From NCBI GenBank assembly GCA_018713055.1, contig DVFW01000018.1, forward strand, positions 1 through 64,000: a stretch of DNA of 64,000 bases, read 5' to 3'. The DNA comes from Scatavimonas merdigallinarum (GTDB lineage Bacteria > Bacillota > Clostridia > Oscillospirales > Acutalibacteraceae). Positions within the stretch are counted from its first letter, which is position 1, and each line of letters starts with the position of its first letter. Below the pieces are notes generated by a model. That model did not search any database and was not told where the DNA came from. It saw nothing but the letters and a program-made list of their open reading frames with translations. The position numbers and the translations under genes are program-made. Of this stretch, positions 18,262 through 26,894 are shown in pieces.

Positions 18262-19134
18262 TTAGCTCGTCCTTGTTACAAGAGCGCGCGCCAAATCCGC
18301 CAATGGCTGCCCGCCGTCTTCAAAAATATGCAGCGCGTAAATCGCTTCCTGCGTCAGCTCCTGCGCAAGCCGCCTGCACGCCTGCAGGCCCAGCAGGGAA
18401 ACATAAGTAGACTTCTGCCTGGACATGTCGCTTCCAACCGGTTTGCCCAATGTTTCTTCATCAGAAGTGATGTCTAAAATATCATCCACAATCTGGAATG
18501 CCAGACCAATTTTTTCTGCATACACGGCTGCAGCGTGGATTTTGTGCGCATCTGCATCCGCAGCGATACACCCCAATACGCATGCCGCCTTGATTAGCGC
18601 GCCCGTTTTTTTTGCGTCCATAATTTTCAGCGTTTCAATCGGCGCATTCCGATTTTCATTCTGCAAGTCAATCACCTGGCCACCTACCATACCACAGGCT
18701 CCGCAGGCATTTGCAAGAAACCGGGCCGCCATACTGCAGCGCATGGCGTTTTCCGGTGTACAGGAACGAAAAATAGTTTCAAAGGCTAGGCTTTGCAGTG
18801 CGTCGCCTGCTAAAAGCGCAATATCTTCTCCAAATGCAATATGGTTTGCAGGCTTTCCCCTGCGCATAGCGTCGTTGTCCATGCACGGGAGGTCGTCATG
18901 AATCAACGAGTATGTGTGTATCATCTCCACAGCGCATGCAAATGGCAACGCATCACGGCTGGTTCCTGCACATGCCCGGCAAAATTCCAGCGTAAGCACC
19001 GGACGGATGCGCTTTCCTCCTGCCATTAAGCTATAGCGCATTGCCTGCACCACATCTTTTTCCAGGCAATTTTCAGACGGCAACGCGTCTTCCAAAGCCT
19101 GTTCTATCAACCGGATATCGTCATTCATTTTCAT
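18262..19134 (-). CDS. ispA: Polyprenyl synthetase (farnesyl/geranylgeranyl diphosphate synthase)
   Basis: Condenses isopentenyl diphosphate with allylic diphosphates. The 290-residue all-helical protein carries GGKRIRPVL, the first Asp-rich motif in SLIHDDLPCMDNDAMRRG, and the second in FQIVDDILDITSDEE. Length and motif form are those of the IspA group that stops at C15 or C20. It overlaps the end of xseB by 14 bases and precedes dxs, as in many Firmicutes. Confidence 0.94.
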   Translation of the reverse strand: MKMNDDIRLIEQALEDALPSENCLEKDVVQAMRYSLMAGGKRIRPVLTLEFCRACAGTSRDALPFACAVEMIHTYSLIHDDLPCMDNDAMRRGKPANHIAFGEDIALLAGDALQSLAFETIFRSCTPENAMRCSMAARFLANACGACGMVGGQVIDLQNENRNAPIETLKIMDAKKTGALIKAACVLGCIAADADAHKIHAAAVYAEKIGLAFQIVDDILDITSDEETLGKPVGSDMSRQKSTYVSLLGLQACRRLAQELTQEAIYALHIFEDGGQPLADLARALVTRTS

Positions 19135-19327
19135 TTTCCTCCGGTATAGTTAAAATTTTTATCTTCTGTTGCGCATCCTTGAGCTTGCCATAGCAGAAAG
19201 CCGTCAGTTGCGTTCCTTCTTCAAATAAAGCCAGCGTCTCTTCCAAGGGTTGATCACCGGTTTCTAAAAGCGTCACGATTCTGCTCAGCCTTTCAACGGC
19301 TTCTTCATACGTCTTATATTCTTTCAT
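19121..19327 (-). CDS. xseB: Exodeoxyribonuclease VII small subunit
   Basis: A 68-residue helical protein that binds the large subunit XseA. The motif YEEAVERLSRIVTLLETGD followed by PLEETLALFEEGTQL is the family signature. The start ATG at 19327 has AAAGGA nine bases upstream and lies five bases after the xseA stop codon; earlier in-frame codons fall inside xseA and have no ribosome site. Confidence 0.94.
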   Translation of the reverse strand: MKEYKTYEEAVERLSRIVTLLETGDQPLEETLALFEEGTQLTAFCYGKLKDAQQKIKILTIPEENENE

Positions 19328-19332
19328 CCTAC

Positions 19333-20526
19333 TCATTCCTTTACTACGCATTCTGCCTGTCCGTCGCAAAAACACAAGGTAAGAACGTCTCCCTTCGACA
19401 GCGTCTTTACGCTCTTGACCGGTTTTTCCTCTTTTTTAACCAACGCATAACCGCAAGACAATATGCGCAATGGGCTGAGCATATCCAACTTGACAGATAA
19501 ATTGGCCAATTGCTGCTCTTTACAGGAAAAAAAGCGCTCAAAACTGCGCTGCAATTCCGTCGTTATTTGATCCAACGCCAAAAAACGGGTTTGTATATGG
19601 ACCGACGGTTTTTGCATTACATCTTTTGCAGCAAGTGCATACAAGCGGTTTCTTGCCTCCCAGACCTTGTGTTCCGCCATTCTGCGCATGGCAATAAATT
19701 GATCAAGCAGCGCCGTCTGGAGCTGCGCTGCGTCCGGCACGGACAACTCTGCCGCGGCAGAAGGTGTTGGTGCACGCAGGTCTGCGACAAAGTCGCAAAT
19801 TGTAAAATCTGTTTCATGCCCAACCGCAGAAACAACGGGCGTCTGCGCGCGGTAAATTTCTCTTGCCAGAAGTTCGTCGTTAAACGGCCAAAGGTCTTCT
19901 GTGCTGCCGCCGCCCCGGGCGATAATAATCACATCGCATAAATGCATTTGATCCAAATACCGTAATGCTTTGCAGATCTGCCCCGCTGCCAGATTTCCCT
20001 GCACAAGCACAGGGCAGAGCAAAATTTCCGCCAACGGAAAACGTCTGTTCAGTATATTTTGTATATCTTTTATCACTGCTCCTGTTGGGGAAGTAATTAC
20101 CCCAATTTTGTACGGCAATTTGGGCAGCGGTTTTTTATGCGCCGCGTTGAAAAGACCTTCTTTTTCCAGACGTTCTTTGCACTGCGCAAAAGCGACAGCC
20201 AGCGCACCCGCTCCATCTGGTTGCATATCTTCTATATAGAGCTGGTATTGCCCCCCCGCTTCATATAGGGAGGCCTTAGCACGTACAATCACTTTCATGC
20301 CATTTTGCGGTATAAATTTCAGACGCGACGCGGAATTTGCAAAAACCACACATTTTACCGCCGCTTTTTCATCCTTAAGTGTAAAATAAATATGGCCCGA
20401 GCGGTATTGGTCAGAAAGATTGGAAATTTCCCCGGAAACAAAAAGCGCAGCCAGGTTGCTGTCTCCATCCAAAAGAGAACGAATATAAAAATTCAACTGC
20501 GAAACAGAAAGTATAGAAGCCTCCAT
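19333..20526 (-). CDS. xseA: Exodeoxyribonuclease VII large subunit
   Basis: Catalytic subunit of the bidirectional single-strand exonuclease, 397 residues. It has an N-terminal OB fold (SVSQLNFYIRSLLDGD and VSGEISNLS), the catalytic core with IGVITSPTGAVIKDI, IIARGGGSTEDLWPFNDE and SAVGHETDFTICDFVADLRA, and a C-terminal helical region. The ATG at 20526 has AAGGAAGG just upstream and is preferred to an in-frame codon at 20550 that lies within the preceding gene. Confidence 0.96.
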   Translation of the reverse strand: MEASILSVSQLNFYIRSLLDGDSNLAALFVSGEISNLSDQYRSGHIYFTLKDEKAAVKCVVFANSASRLKFIPQNGMKVIVRAKASLYEAGGQYQLYIEDMQPDGAGALAVAFAQCKERLEKEGLFNAAHKKPLPKLPYKIGVITSPTGAVIKDIQNILNRRFPLAEILLCPVLVQGNLAAGQICKALRYLDQMHLCDVIIIARGGGSTEDLWPFNDELLAREIYRAQTPVVSAVGHETDFTICDFVADLRAPTPSAAAELSVPDAAQLQTALLDQFIAMRRMAEHKVWEARNRLYALAAKDVMQKPSVHIQTRFLALDQITTELQRSFERFFSCKEQQLANLSVKLDMLSPLRILSCGYALVKKEEKPVKSVKTLSKGDVLTLCFCDGQAECVVKE

Positions 20527-20539
20527 AGATCCTTCCTTC

Positions 20540-21475
20540 TTAAAATCCATTTTCTTTTAAATCCGCCAAAACTGCAATCCCTGCGGCGTTATCGCAGGAA
20601 AATTCCGGAGATGCAAAAAAAGCAGAAAAGCGTTCCGATAGAATCTTCTGTATCATCGCGTTTGACATAACGCCTCCTGCAAATAAAACAGGCAGTCCAG
20701 CATATTGCATAAGAAGCTTTTCACACATAAGAACCACCGTTTGCTCAACATATTTCAGGCAGTATTTTGCAATATACGCATCCGGCGCGCCTTTCTTTTT
20801 CAGGTTTGCACAAATATTTTCCAAGCCGGAAAAACAACAATTTGCATCCTTTAAGACCGGCCTTACTTTTATTTCTTCATCACAGCCCAACGCCAGCCGC
20901 TCCAGCTCTTTCCCACATGGAAAAGAAATTCCAAGCATAACGCCTGTTCTGTCAATGACCTGACCCGCGTTCAAATCCAGCGTACTTGCAACAATCTGCG
21001 TTTTACAGATTTCCGTGCGATCCGGCTTTACAAGCAATGCTTCCGTCGTACCGCCTGAAACATGGAACGCCAAAAACGGATGCTTCAACAGCTCCAGCTT
21101 TTCGGCGCTGTACAGTGCTGCCGCAATATGCCCTTGTTGATGAGAAAAAGTGTACAGGGGTACCTTCAAAACGCTTGACAACACCCGGGCTGCTCCAAGC
21201 CCAACAGTAAAACACGGCATATAAGAGCCCGCTTCCCTTCTGGGGGCGTCAGACGCACCAAGCAAACCGGGCGGCACCTGTGTAAAATGCACCTGCAACG
21301 CTTTTATTACCTGTGGCAGCTGGCTGGTATGATGAAAAACTGCTTCGCTCTGGCGCAAGCCCTTTTGACCTTTTTTAACAGGCAGCGGCAGTTTTGCCTG
21401 GTAGATCGCTCCATCTTTCAAGACAGCCGCGGACGTTGTATAATTGCTGGTATCCAGCCCAAGCGCCGTTTTCAT
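20540..21475 (-). CDS. TsaD/Kae1-like paralogue (O-sialoglycoprotein endopeptidase family)
   Basis: A 311-residue ASKHA-fold protein. It shows the family motifs: GLDTSNYTTSAAV at the start, the metal-binding HxxxH (SHQQGHIAAAL), HVSGGTTEALLV, GQVIDRTGVMLGISFPCGKE, CCFSGLENI, LFAGGVMSNAMI and CDNAAGIAVLA. The canonical TsaD makes the t6A base of tRNA with TsaB and TsaE, but those genes are not here, the motif spellings differ from TsaD, and the gene sits in the nusB-xseA operon. This looks like the clostridial paralogue whose function is unknown rather than TsaD itself. Overlaps nusB by four bases. Confidence 0.82.
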   Translation of the reverse strand: MKTALGLDTSNYTTSAAVLKDGAIYQAKLPLPVKKGQKGLRQSEAVFHHTSQLPQVIKALQVHFTQVPPGLLGASDAPRREAGSYMPCFTVGLGAARVLSSVLKVPLYTFSHQQGHIAAALYSAEKLELLKHPFLAFHVSGGTTEALLVKPDRTEICKTQIVASTLDLNAGQVIDRTGVMLGISFPCGKELERLALGCDEEIKVRPVLKDANCCFSGLENICANLKKKGAPDAYIAKYCLKYVEQTVVLMCEKLLMQYAGLPVLFAGGVMSNAMIQKILSERFSAFFASPEFSCDNAAGIAVLADLKENGF

Positions 21476-21930
21476 TGCTCTTTATCCTCTGTATCCGGCA
21501 ATTTCATGCACTTTTCATGTTTGGCTATTGTTCCCAGCACACCGTTTATAAAGGCCGCATCTTCCGGGGTGGAATACTTTTTTGCAAGGCGTACGGCGTC
21601 GTTAATCACCACGCTTACAGGGTTTTCCGCATCCCTGTTTTCCTGTACGAATAAAATTTGAAAAACAGACAGCCGCAGCAACGCCAAACTTACCTTTGAT
21701 AATCTGCCCATCTTCCATCCTTTGATGTTTTTTTGAATCTCACAATCAATTTCGGGCAATTTCCCTTCCATAGCCCTGACCAGCGTAACAGCGAAGTCAT
21801 CAGGTTGCCGGTCGTCAGACAAACGCGCGGCTTCCAAAATTTCGTCTACCGAATCGCTTGTAAAATTTTTTTCAAACGCCAGTATAAACGCCTGTTCTCT
21901 TGCCTGCATGCGCGAAACAGATGTTTTCAT
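21472..21930 (-). CDS. nusB: Transcription antitermination factor NusB
   Basis: All-helical RNA-binding protein of 152 residues that, with NusE, binds boxA in rRNA leaders. MQAREQAFILAFE opens the fold and the C-terminal INDAVRLAKKYSTPEDAAFI with NGVLGTIAKH is the family signature. First gene of the operon, with a clear promoter 35 bases upstream. Followed with a four-base overlap by the TsaD paralogue and then by xseA, xseB, ispA and dxs. Confidence 0.95.
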   Translation of the reverse strand: MKTSVSRMQAREQAFILAFEKNFTSDSVDEILEAARLSDDRQPDDFAVTLVRAMEGKLPEIDCEIQKNIKGWKMGRLSKVSLALLRLSVFQILFVQENRDAENPVSVVINDAVRLAKKYSTPEDAAFINGVLGTIAKHEKCMKLPDTEDKEQ

Positions 21931-21964
21931 TTTTAATCCATCCCAACCTTTTGTTTATCTAATA

Positions 21965-21992
21965 ATTATAACAGATTTTTGTATATAATCAA
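21965..21992 (-). promoter_or_regulatory. Sigma-A promoter of the nusB operon
   Basis: Minus-strand TTGATT (21992-21987), 16-base spacer, TATAAT (21970-21965) with TGT immediately before it (extended -10). The predicted start is near 21958, 28 bases before nusB. Confidence 0.8.
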
Positions 21993-22071
21993 GCAAAACA
22001 CGTGTATTTATACAACTTTCAAAATTTTTTCACGAAGAAGTTTTCTTTGTTTATAATTTTATTGGTTTTTG

Positions 22072-22100
22072 TTGTAATCAAAAAATGAGAATGTTATAAT
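22072..22100 (+). promoter_or_regulatory. Sigma-A promoter of the CPBP protease-tadA pair
   Basis: TTGTAA (22072-22077), 17-base spacer and TATAAT (22095-22100) with TGT in front of the -10. Divergent to the nusB promoter. The start should fall near 22107, giving a leader of about 48 bases. Confidence 0.8.
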
Positions 22101-22154
22101 AACAAAGCTAACAACCAAATTAAAGATAGGAATAAAAACGTTGGATGTGATTCT

Positions 22155-23198
22155 ATGCAGTGGACGCCGCAAGGCTTTACACAAAACGCAGATTGGATTT
22201 ATTTTTCTTTTAAGGATTATAGAAAAGATACGGAAAAAAGAAAACTTCGGTCGCTTGCGAATAAAACGGGTATTTCGCAATGTATTCTTCTTGTTATTTT
22301 TAACTTGATTGCTACCTTTCTTACTTTAATTACAATTTTTTTTGGCGCCATTGATTATGGACAGACGGACATGGCTTCCGCCTTTCCACCAGATGTGTAC
22401 TATACGCTTTCGGGACTTGTGTCGGTTGTGGGAATGTTTACAACCGCTTTGATTCTGCGCTGTATGGTCGGCAGGCGTTTTGACGACCTTTTTTCATTCC
22501 ACCGAACTGTCAGTGTGCAACGTATTGCCGCACTTTTACCCGCGGGGCTTGCCGTTGCAATGTTCGCAAACTACATGGTTGATTACATGCTGCAAAATTT
22601 GTCGATGATTGGTATTCATTACAACCTGGATGCTGTATCCTCTGTAAAGCTGGACAACCAATGGACCACCAATATTCTTTATATTCTGGCAGTTGCCGTC
22701 ACCCCGGCTTTTGTAGAAGAATTTCTATACCGTGGCGTTTTACTCGGTGCTTTACGAAACTATGGAGACGGCTTTGCTGTTTTAACTTCCTCAATTATAT
22801 TTGGCCTGATACATGGTAATCTGATTCAGATTCCGTTTGCATTCATCGGAGGTCTGACTTTTGCATACATCACTGTATACAGCGGATCCATTATTCCGGC
22901 AATGTTGCTGCATTTTATCAATAATTTGTTTTCCGTGCTGGGCGATATTATAAATTCGCGGTTCGGACAAACCGCTGCAGAAATCTATTACGCCGGGTTC
23001 ATGGGCCTGTTTTTCCTGCTGGGTATTTTGGGGGTTGCACTGATAGCAAAAAGGGATGGCACGCTGCTTACTTTTAAAAAATATAATTATATTTTGACTT
23101 TCCGGGAAAAAATGCGCTGTTTTTTCTTTTCCCCTGGTATGATTGTTTTCGGCATATTAATTTTATTAGAGGTAATATCGTTTTGGATGCTAATGTAA
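22155..23198 (+). CDS. CPBP family intramembrane glutamic endopeptidase
   Basis: Membrane protein of 347 residues with about eight hydrophobic segments. The Abi/CAAX-protease motifs are present: EEFLYRGVLLGAL (EExxxR), FGLIHGNLIQIPFAFIGG (the first His), and a second conserved His in MLLHFINNLFS. CPBP proteases include the eukaryotic Rce1 and bacterial proteins linked to bacteriocin immunity or peptide processing; the substrate here is unknown and no bacteriocin gene is nearby. Two C-terminal membrane segments follow the catalytic core. The stop overlaps the tadA start by 16 bases, so translation is coupled. Confidence 0.9.
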   Translation: MQWTPQGFTQNADWIYFSFKDYRKDTEKRKLRSLANKTGISQCILLVIFNLIATFLTLITIFFGAIDYGQTDMASAFPPDVYYTLSGLVSVVGMFTTALILRCMVGRRFDDLFSFHRTVSVQRIAALLPAGLAVAMFANYMVDYMLQNLSMIGIHYNLDAVSSVKLDNQWTTNILYILAVAVTPAFVEEFLYRGVLLGALRNYGDGFAVLTSSIIFGLIHGNLIQIPFAFIGGLTFAYITVYSGSIIPAMLLHFINNLFSVLGDIINSRFGQTAAEIYYAGFMGLFFLLGILGVALIAKRDGTLLTFKKYNYILTFREKMRCFFFSPGMIVFGILILLEVISFWMLM

Positions 23199-23692
23199 CA
23201 CAATTACAGCAAAAAGACATTCTGTTTATGCGCGAAGCTCTGCGTTGCGCCGAACTTTCCGCCAAAAACGGTGAAGTACCGGTAGGCGCCGTAATCGTAA
23301 AAGACGAACAGGTTCTGTCGCGTGGATACAACCGTCGAGAACAGGTAAAAAACGCCCTGTGTCATGCGGAGCTTGAGGCGATTGCACAGGCATGCCGGGC
23401 ACTTGGGGGTTGGCGGCTGTGGCAATGTACAATTTATATCACGCTTGAGCCATGTCCTATGTGTGCGGGCGCTATTATCAACGCCCGCTTAAAGCGTGTA
23501 GTATTTGGCGCGTATGATAAAAAAGCCGGGTCCTGCGGCTCTGTTGTGAATCTGTTTGATCTGCCGTACAATCATAAACCAAAGTTGACCGGCGGAGTAT
23601 TAGAACCGGAGTGCAGCGCTGTTTTGCGCAGTTTTTTTAAAGAACTTCGCCAGAAAAAAGTGCCCGATACATCCACAGGGTCAAATCTGTAA
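23183..23692 (+). CDS. tadA: tRNA adenosine(34) deaminase TadA
   Basis: Zinc deaminase that makes inosine at the wobble position of tRNA-Arg. The zinc and catalytic motifs are HAELEAIAQA and PCPMCAGAI, with GEVPVGAVIV upstream. The reading frame starts with TTG at 23183, inside the end of the protease gene, with AGAGG about ten bases upstream; an internal ATG at residue 16 (MREALRCAE) would also give a near-complete enzyme. 169 residues, slightly longer than usual at both ends. Ends just before a strong two-way terminator. Confidence 0.94.
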   Translation: MDANVTQLQQKDILFMREALRCAELSAKNGEVPVGAVIVKDEQVLSRGYNRREQVKNALCHAELEAIAQACRALGGWRLWQCTIYITLEPCPMCAGAIINARLKRVVFGAYDKKAGSCGSVVNLFDLPYNHKPKLTGGVLEPECSAVLRSFFKELRQKKVPDTSTGSNL

Positions 23693-23694
23693 GG

Positions 23695-23727
23695 AAAAAG
23701 TGAAAGCAATACTGCTTTCACTTTTTT
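23695..23727. terminator. Bidirectional intrinsic terminator between tadA and the PLP lyase gene
   Basis: A perfect 14-bp stem with a four-base loop (ATAC), flanked by A-runs on the left and T-runs on the right, so it works on both strands. It serves the convergent tadA (+) and the murD operon (-). Confidence 0.92.
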
Positions 23728-23786
23728 AGTTTTTTAAAATCACGCTTTTTTATAAATTAATGAAAACCATTGCCTGCAGGCAACGC

Positions 23787-25079
23787 TTAAAACACCCTGC
23801 CATTTATAAACCCTTCTTCCAGCATCGACTGCGCCGCCAGCATAATTCCCAGTTTCCCACTGTGGAAATTGATTCCTCCCTGCAGCCAGGCAGCATAGGG
23901 CGGGCGCAAAGGCGCATCTGCAGATAACTCAATCGAAGCGCCAAGCGTAAACGCGCCTGCCGCCATAATCACTTTGCTGTCATAGCCCGGCATGTCCCAC
24001 GGTTCCGGTATCACAAAAGAATCTACAGGCGCGCCTCGCTGAATACCTTTACAGAAAGCAACAAGCGCGCCGCTGTTTTCCAGTAAAAGAGTCTGAATAA
24101 TATCCCCCCGCCTTTCGTCATAGCGCGGCGACACCGCAAAACCGAGCAGTTCAAAAAGCGCCGCTGCAAAAACAGCCGTTTTTACAGCCTCTCCCGTTAC
24201 GTGCGGCGCATGAAACGCGCCCATAAACAGTTCGCGGTTGTTGCCAAGGGTCGCGCCGATTTCCCTGCCTGTAGAAGGCGTTGTAAGACGACAGGCGCAC
24301 ATTTCAACTAGATTTTTTTTCCCAGCGATATACCCCCCAGTTGGCGCAATTGAACCTCCGGGATTTTTAATCAGCGAGCCCGCCATAATATCGACCCCAT
24401 TTGCAAGCGGCTGCTCTGTTTCAACAAATTCTCCATAACAATTGTCCAGCATAACAATACATTCCGGTACAACCGCTTTTGCCGTATGGGCAATCTGTGC
24501 AATTTCTTCTGTTAAAAGGGAAGGGCGCAAATCATATCCCCGTGATCGCTGTATGTAGACCATTTTTATATGACTGTCCATGGCCTCCTTTATCGCCTGC
24601 AATTGGACGTGTCCATCTTTATCCAGGGGGATTTCCCGGTAGCAGATACCAAAATCCTGCAAAGATCCTTTATTGAGCGTTCCCTGCCGGCCGTCTACCC
24701 CTATTACGCCAAGCAGTGTATCGTAGGGTCTGCCGGTCACGCACAGCATGGTATCGCCCGGGCGTAAAAGACCAAACAGCGCTACGGTCAGTGCATGCGT
24801 CCCGCTGACAAAATTATGGCGCACCAGTGCGTCCTGTGCGTCAAAAACCGTTGCAAAAACCTGGTCCAGTGCATCCCGCCCCCTGTCCCCATAGCCATAG
24901 CCTGTGCTTGCTGTAAAATGACTTTCACTTACACCGGCCTGCTGAAAAGCATACAGCATTTTTTGCTGGTTATAGTCCTGCATTTCCTCTATTTGCTGCA
25001 TCTGCCGGGAACACAATTTCATGGCCTGCTCCGACAATTGCAGAATTTTATTATCTATTTGAAACAAAGTGTTTTTCAT
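23787..25079 (-). CDS. Methionine gamma-lyase family protein (aluminium resistance/YnbB type)
   Basis: PLP-dependent enzyme of 430 residues in the cystathionine gamma-synthase-like fold. The group is annotated as aluminium resistance protein or methionine gamma-lyase family, with unproven substrate. It shows STGYGYGDRGRDALDQVFA near the N-terminus, HALTVALFGLLRPGDTMLC, the Asp that holds the pyridine (VMLDNCYGEFVE), and the PLP lysine in MAGSLIKNPGGSIAPTGGYI. The start ATG at 25079 has GGAG nine bases upstream and falls one base from the acetyltransferase stop. It is the last gene of the murD operon. Confidence 0.87.
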   Translation of the reverse strand: MKNTLFQIDNKILQLSEQAMKLCSRQMQQIEEMQDYNQQKMLYAFQQAGVSESHFTASTGYGYGDRGRDALDQVFATVFDAQDALVRHNFVSGTHALTVALFGLLRPGDTMLCVTGRPYDTLLGVIGVDGRQGTLNKGSLQDFGICYREIPLDKDGHVQLQAIKEAMDSHIKMVYIQRSRGYDLRPSLLTEEIAQIAHTAKAVVPECIVMLDNCYGEFVETEQPLANGVDIMAGSLIKNPGGSIAPTGGYIAGKKNLVEMCACRLTTPSTGREIGATLGNNRELFMGAFHAPHVTGEAVKTAVFAAALFELLGFAVSPRYDERRGDIIQTLLLENSGALVAFCKGIQRGAPVDSFVIPEPWDMPGYDSKVIMAAGAFTLGASIELSADAPLRPPYAAWLQGGINFHSGKLGIMLAAQSMLEEGFINGRVF

Positions 25080-25080
25080 A

Positions 25081-25866
25081 CTATATCGCTCCATTCTTTC
25101 TATGTAATTCCAATGCGCTGCCACACATGGAAAAGCCTGCTTTTTCATAAAAAGCAACCGTGCCGTGATGCACCGCGTGCAGAAAAACACGCTCTGTCTG
25201 CACCTTATGCATCTGACCTGTCAAAGCTGTAACGGCCTGTTTTCCCAAACCTCTTCCTCTGTATTGCGGATGCGTTGCCACACAACCTATTACTGCCCCA
25301 TGCAGACAATAAAACATTGCCAACGCACAGGCACAAAGCCTACCGTTGCACATAATGCCCACGCACAGCGCAGAATCATGCCGTATTCTATGCGACAGCT
25401 CCAGATAAAAGTCTTCAAACGCTGGCAGCACAAAGCCCTCGTCTTCACATTGATGCAAAAGAGCATAAATATCCTGCAATCGGGGCTGCACATAAAAGCG
25501 GCCGGGCTGGCCGACAGACCGCTGTGCCTTTTCCAGACGCATTACCGGGTAGATGCGTGCTGAAAAACCCGGCATTTTTAAAGGCAGTGCAGCGTCGCAC
25601 AACAGGCTTACAGCCCCTGTCAGCATGCTAAAGGCAGACAGCTCTTCCATATCTGCACAGGGTTCGGCATCCAAAATAAGAGATGCGCCGTTTTTTGCAA
25701 GAAAAGAAACAGCCCCTTCCTTCGTGCGCTGTATCCAAAATTGGCAGAGGGCTGTTTGCTTATAAGCATGAAATAAGGAATAGATCCGGATATTATAAGG
25801 ATTGGGATTTTGCAAGACTCTTTGCAAGAGCGCTTTTTCGAAGGTATCGTCTCCCAAAAGAATCAT
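25081..25866 (-). CDS. GNAT family N-acetyltransferase
   Basis: 261 residues. The acetyl-CoA motif A is CVATHPQYRGRGLGKQAV near residue 205, followed by the motif B-like VFLHAVHHGTVAFYEKAGF. The first 130 residues (LYSIFHAYKQ-like through MRLEKAQRSVGQPG) form a separate domain not recognised, perhaps a degenerate second GNAT fold. The acceptor is unknown. It overlaps the downstream end of the M42 peptidase by four bases and is one base from the PLP lyase, so all are one transcript. Confidence 0.82.
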   Translation of the reverse strand: MILLGDDTFEKALLQRVLQNPNPYNIRIYSLFHAYKQTALCQFWIQRTKEGAVSFLAKNGASLILDAEPCADMEELSAFSMLTGAVSLLCDAALPLKMPGFSARIYPVMRLEKAQRSVGQPGRFYVQPRLQDIYALLHQCEDEGFVLPAFEDFYLELSHRIRHDSALCVGIMCNGRLCACALAMFYCLHGAVIGCVATHPQYRGRGLGKQAVTALTGQMHKVQTERVFLHAVHHGTVAFYEKAGFSMCGSALELHRKNGAI

Positions 25867-26894
25867 ACGGTTTCATCTCCGGCAATTTTCTCCGCTGTTA
25901 AAAATACCGTTTGATATACAGCTTCCAAGTCCTCCACGGTAATAATGGATGTTCCGCTGTGGATATATCTGCATGGGAGCGATATGGCAATTGTACGCAC
26001 GCCGCCCCTGGAGCAATGGATCGCGCCCGCGTCGTTTCCGCCTGTCACAGCCTGCTTGAGCTGAACCTTTACACCTGCATGCTGACCGCAATGCAATGCA
26101 AGTTTATAATAGTCTTTGTCATAAATGGTTCGCCTGTCCATAAAAGAAACAACCGCGCCCTCACCCAAACGGCAAACCTGCCTGGAAGAATCCACACCGG
26201 CAGTATCCGCTGCAGTTGTGGATTCTACCACAATACCCGCATACGGTTCAACCGTATACGCAGCGGCGGCAGCACCCCGCAGCCCGACCTCCTCCTGAAC
26301 CAAAAATGAGAAATGCATATCATATGCAAGCCGTTGCTTGAGCATTTCTATCAGTACAAGGCAGCCCGCCCTGTCGTCAAGCGCCTTTGCAAAAATGCGG
26401 CCGTCTCTGCATAAAAACGGTGTGTCAAACACAACATAGTCCCCAACGTTTACAAAACACAACGCCTGCTCCCTGCTCTCGGCGCCAATGTCCACATACA
26501 TTTTTTCCATGGAAGGGATTTTTTCCTTTTCCTCCGTGCCCGAAAGATGCACAGGCTTGATCCCAAATACGCCCTTAACTTTGCTTTCTCCAACGGTAAC
26601 GGCCTTGCCGCAAATAACGCGCCGGTCGATACCACCTACCTGCTCCACCTTCAGCATCCCATCGGTTGTAATATCAATAACAATAAAACCGACTTCGTCC
26701 ATATGTGCGCTAAGCATTAACTTCCTTTTTGGGGAACGCTCCCCTTTTTTAAAGACAAGCAGATTTCCCATAGCGTCCGTCTCTATATGATCCGCATAAG
26801 GCGAGACAGCAGAAAAAATAATTTTTCGAACCTGCTCTTCATCGCCGGATACGCCGTTTGCAAGACAGAGTTCCTCCAAAAGCTTTAAATCCAT
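25863..26894 (-). CDS. M42 family metallopeptidase (glutamyl aminopeptidase/cellulase M-like), copy 1
   Basis: Dinuclear zinc aminopeptidase of 343 residues. The metal ligands and catalytic residues are all visible: LSAHMDEVGFIV (His, then Asp), KALDDRAGCLV (bridging Asp), LVQEEVGLRGAAAA (catalytic Glu pair), VVESTTAADTAG, and the final CRYIHSGTSII (His). The start is ATG at 26894, overlapping the previous stop as TGATG. M42 enzymes trim short peptides in the cytoplasm, often as 12-mers. A tandem paralogue lies directly upstream. Confidence 0.9.
   Translation of the reverse strand: MDLKLLEELCLANGVSGDEEQVRKIIFSAVSPYADHIETDAMGNLLVFKKGERSPKRKLMLSAHMDEVGFIVIDITTDGMLKVEQVGGIDRRVICGKAVTVGESKVKGVFGIKPVHLSGTEEKEKIPSMEKMYVDIGAESREQALCFVNVGDYVVFDTPFLCRDGRIFAKALDDRAGCLVLIEMLKQRLAYDMHFSFLVQEEVGLRGAAAAAYTVEPYAGIVVESTTAADTAGVDSSRQVCRLGEGAVVSFMDRRTIYDKDYYKLALHCGQHAGVKVQLKQAVTGGNDAGAIHCSRGGVRTIAISLPCRYIHSGTSIITVEDLEAVYQTVFLTAEKIAGDETV

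Noticed and set aside
23728..23786. Signal recognition particle RNA after tadA
   Set aside because: The SRP RNA often follows tadA in Clostridia, but only a two-way terminator and 60 bases of plain sequence are here.
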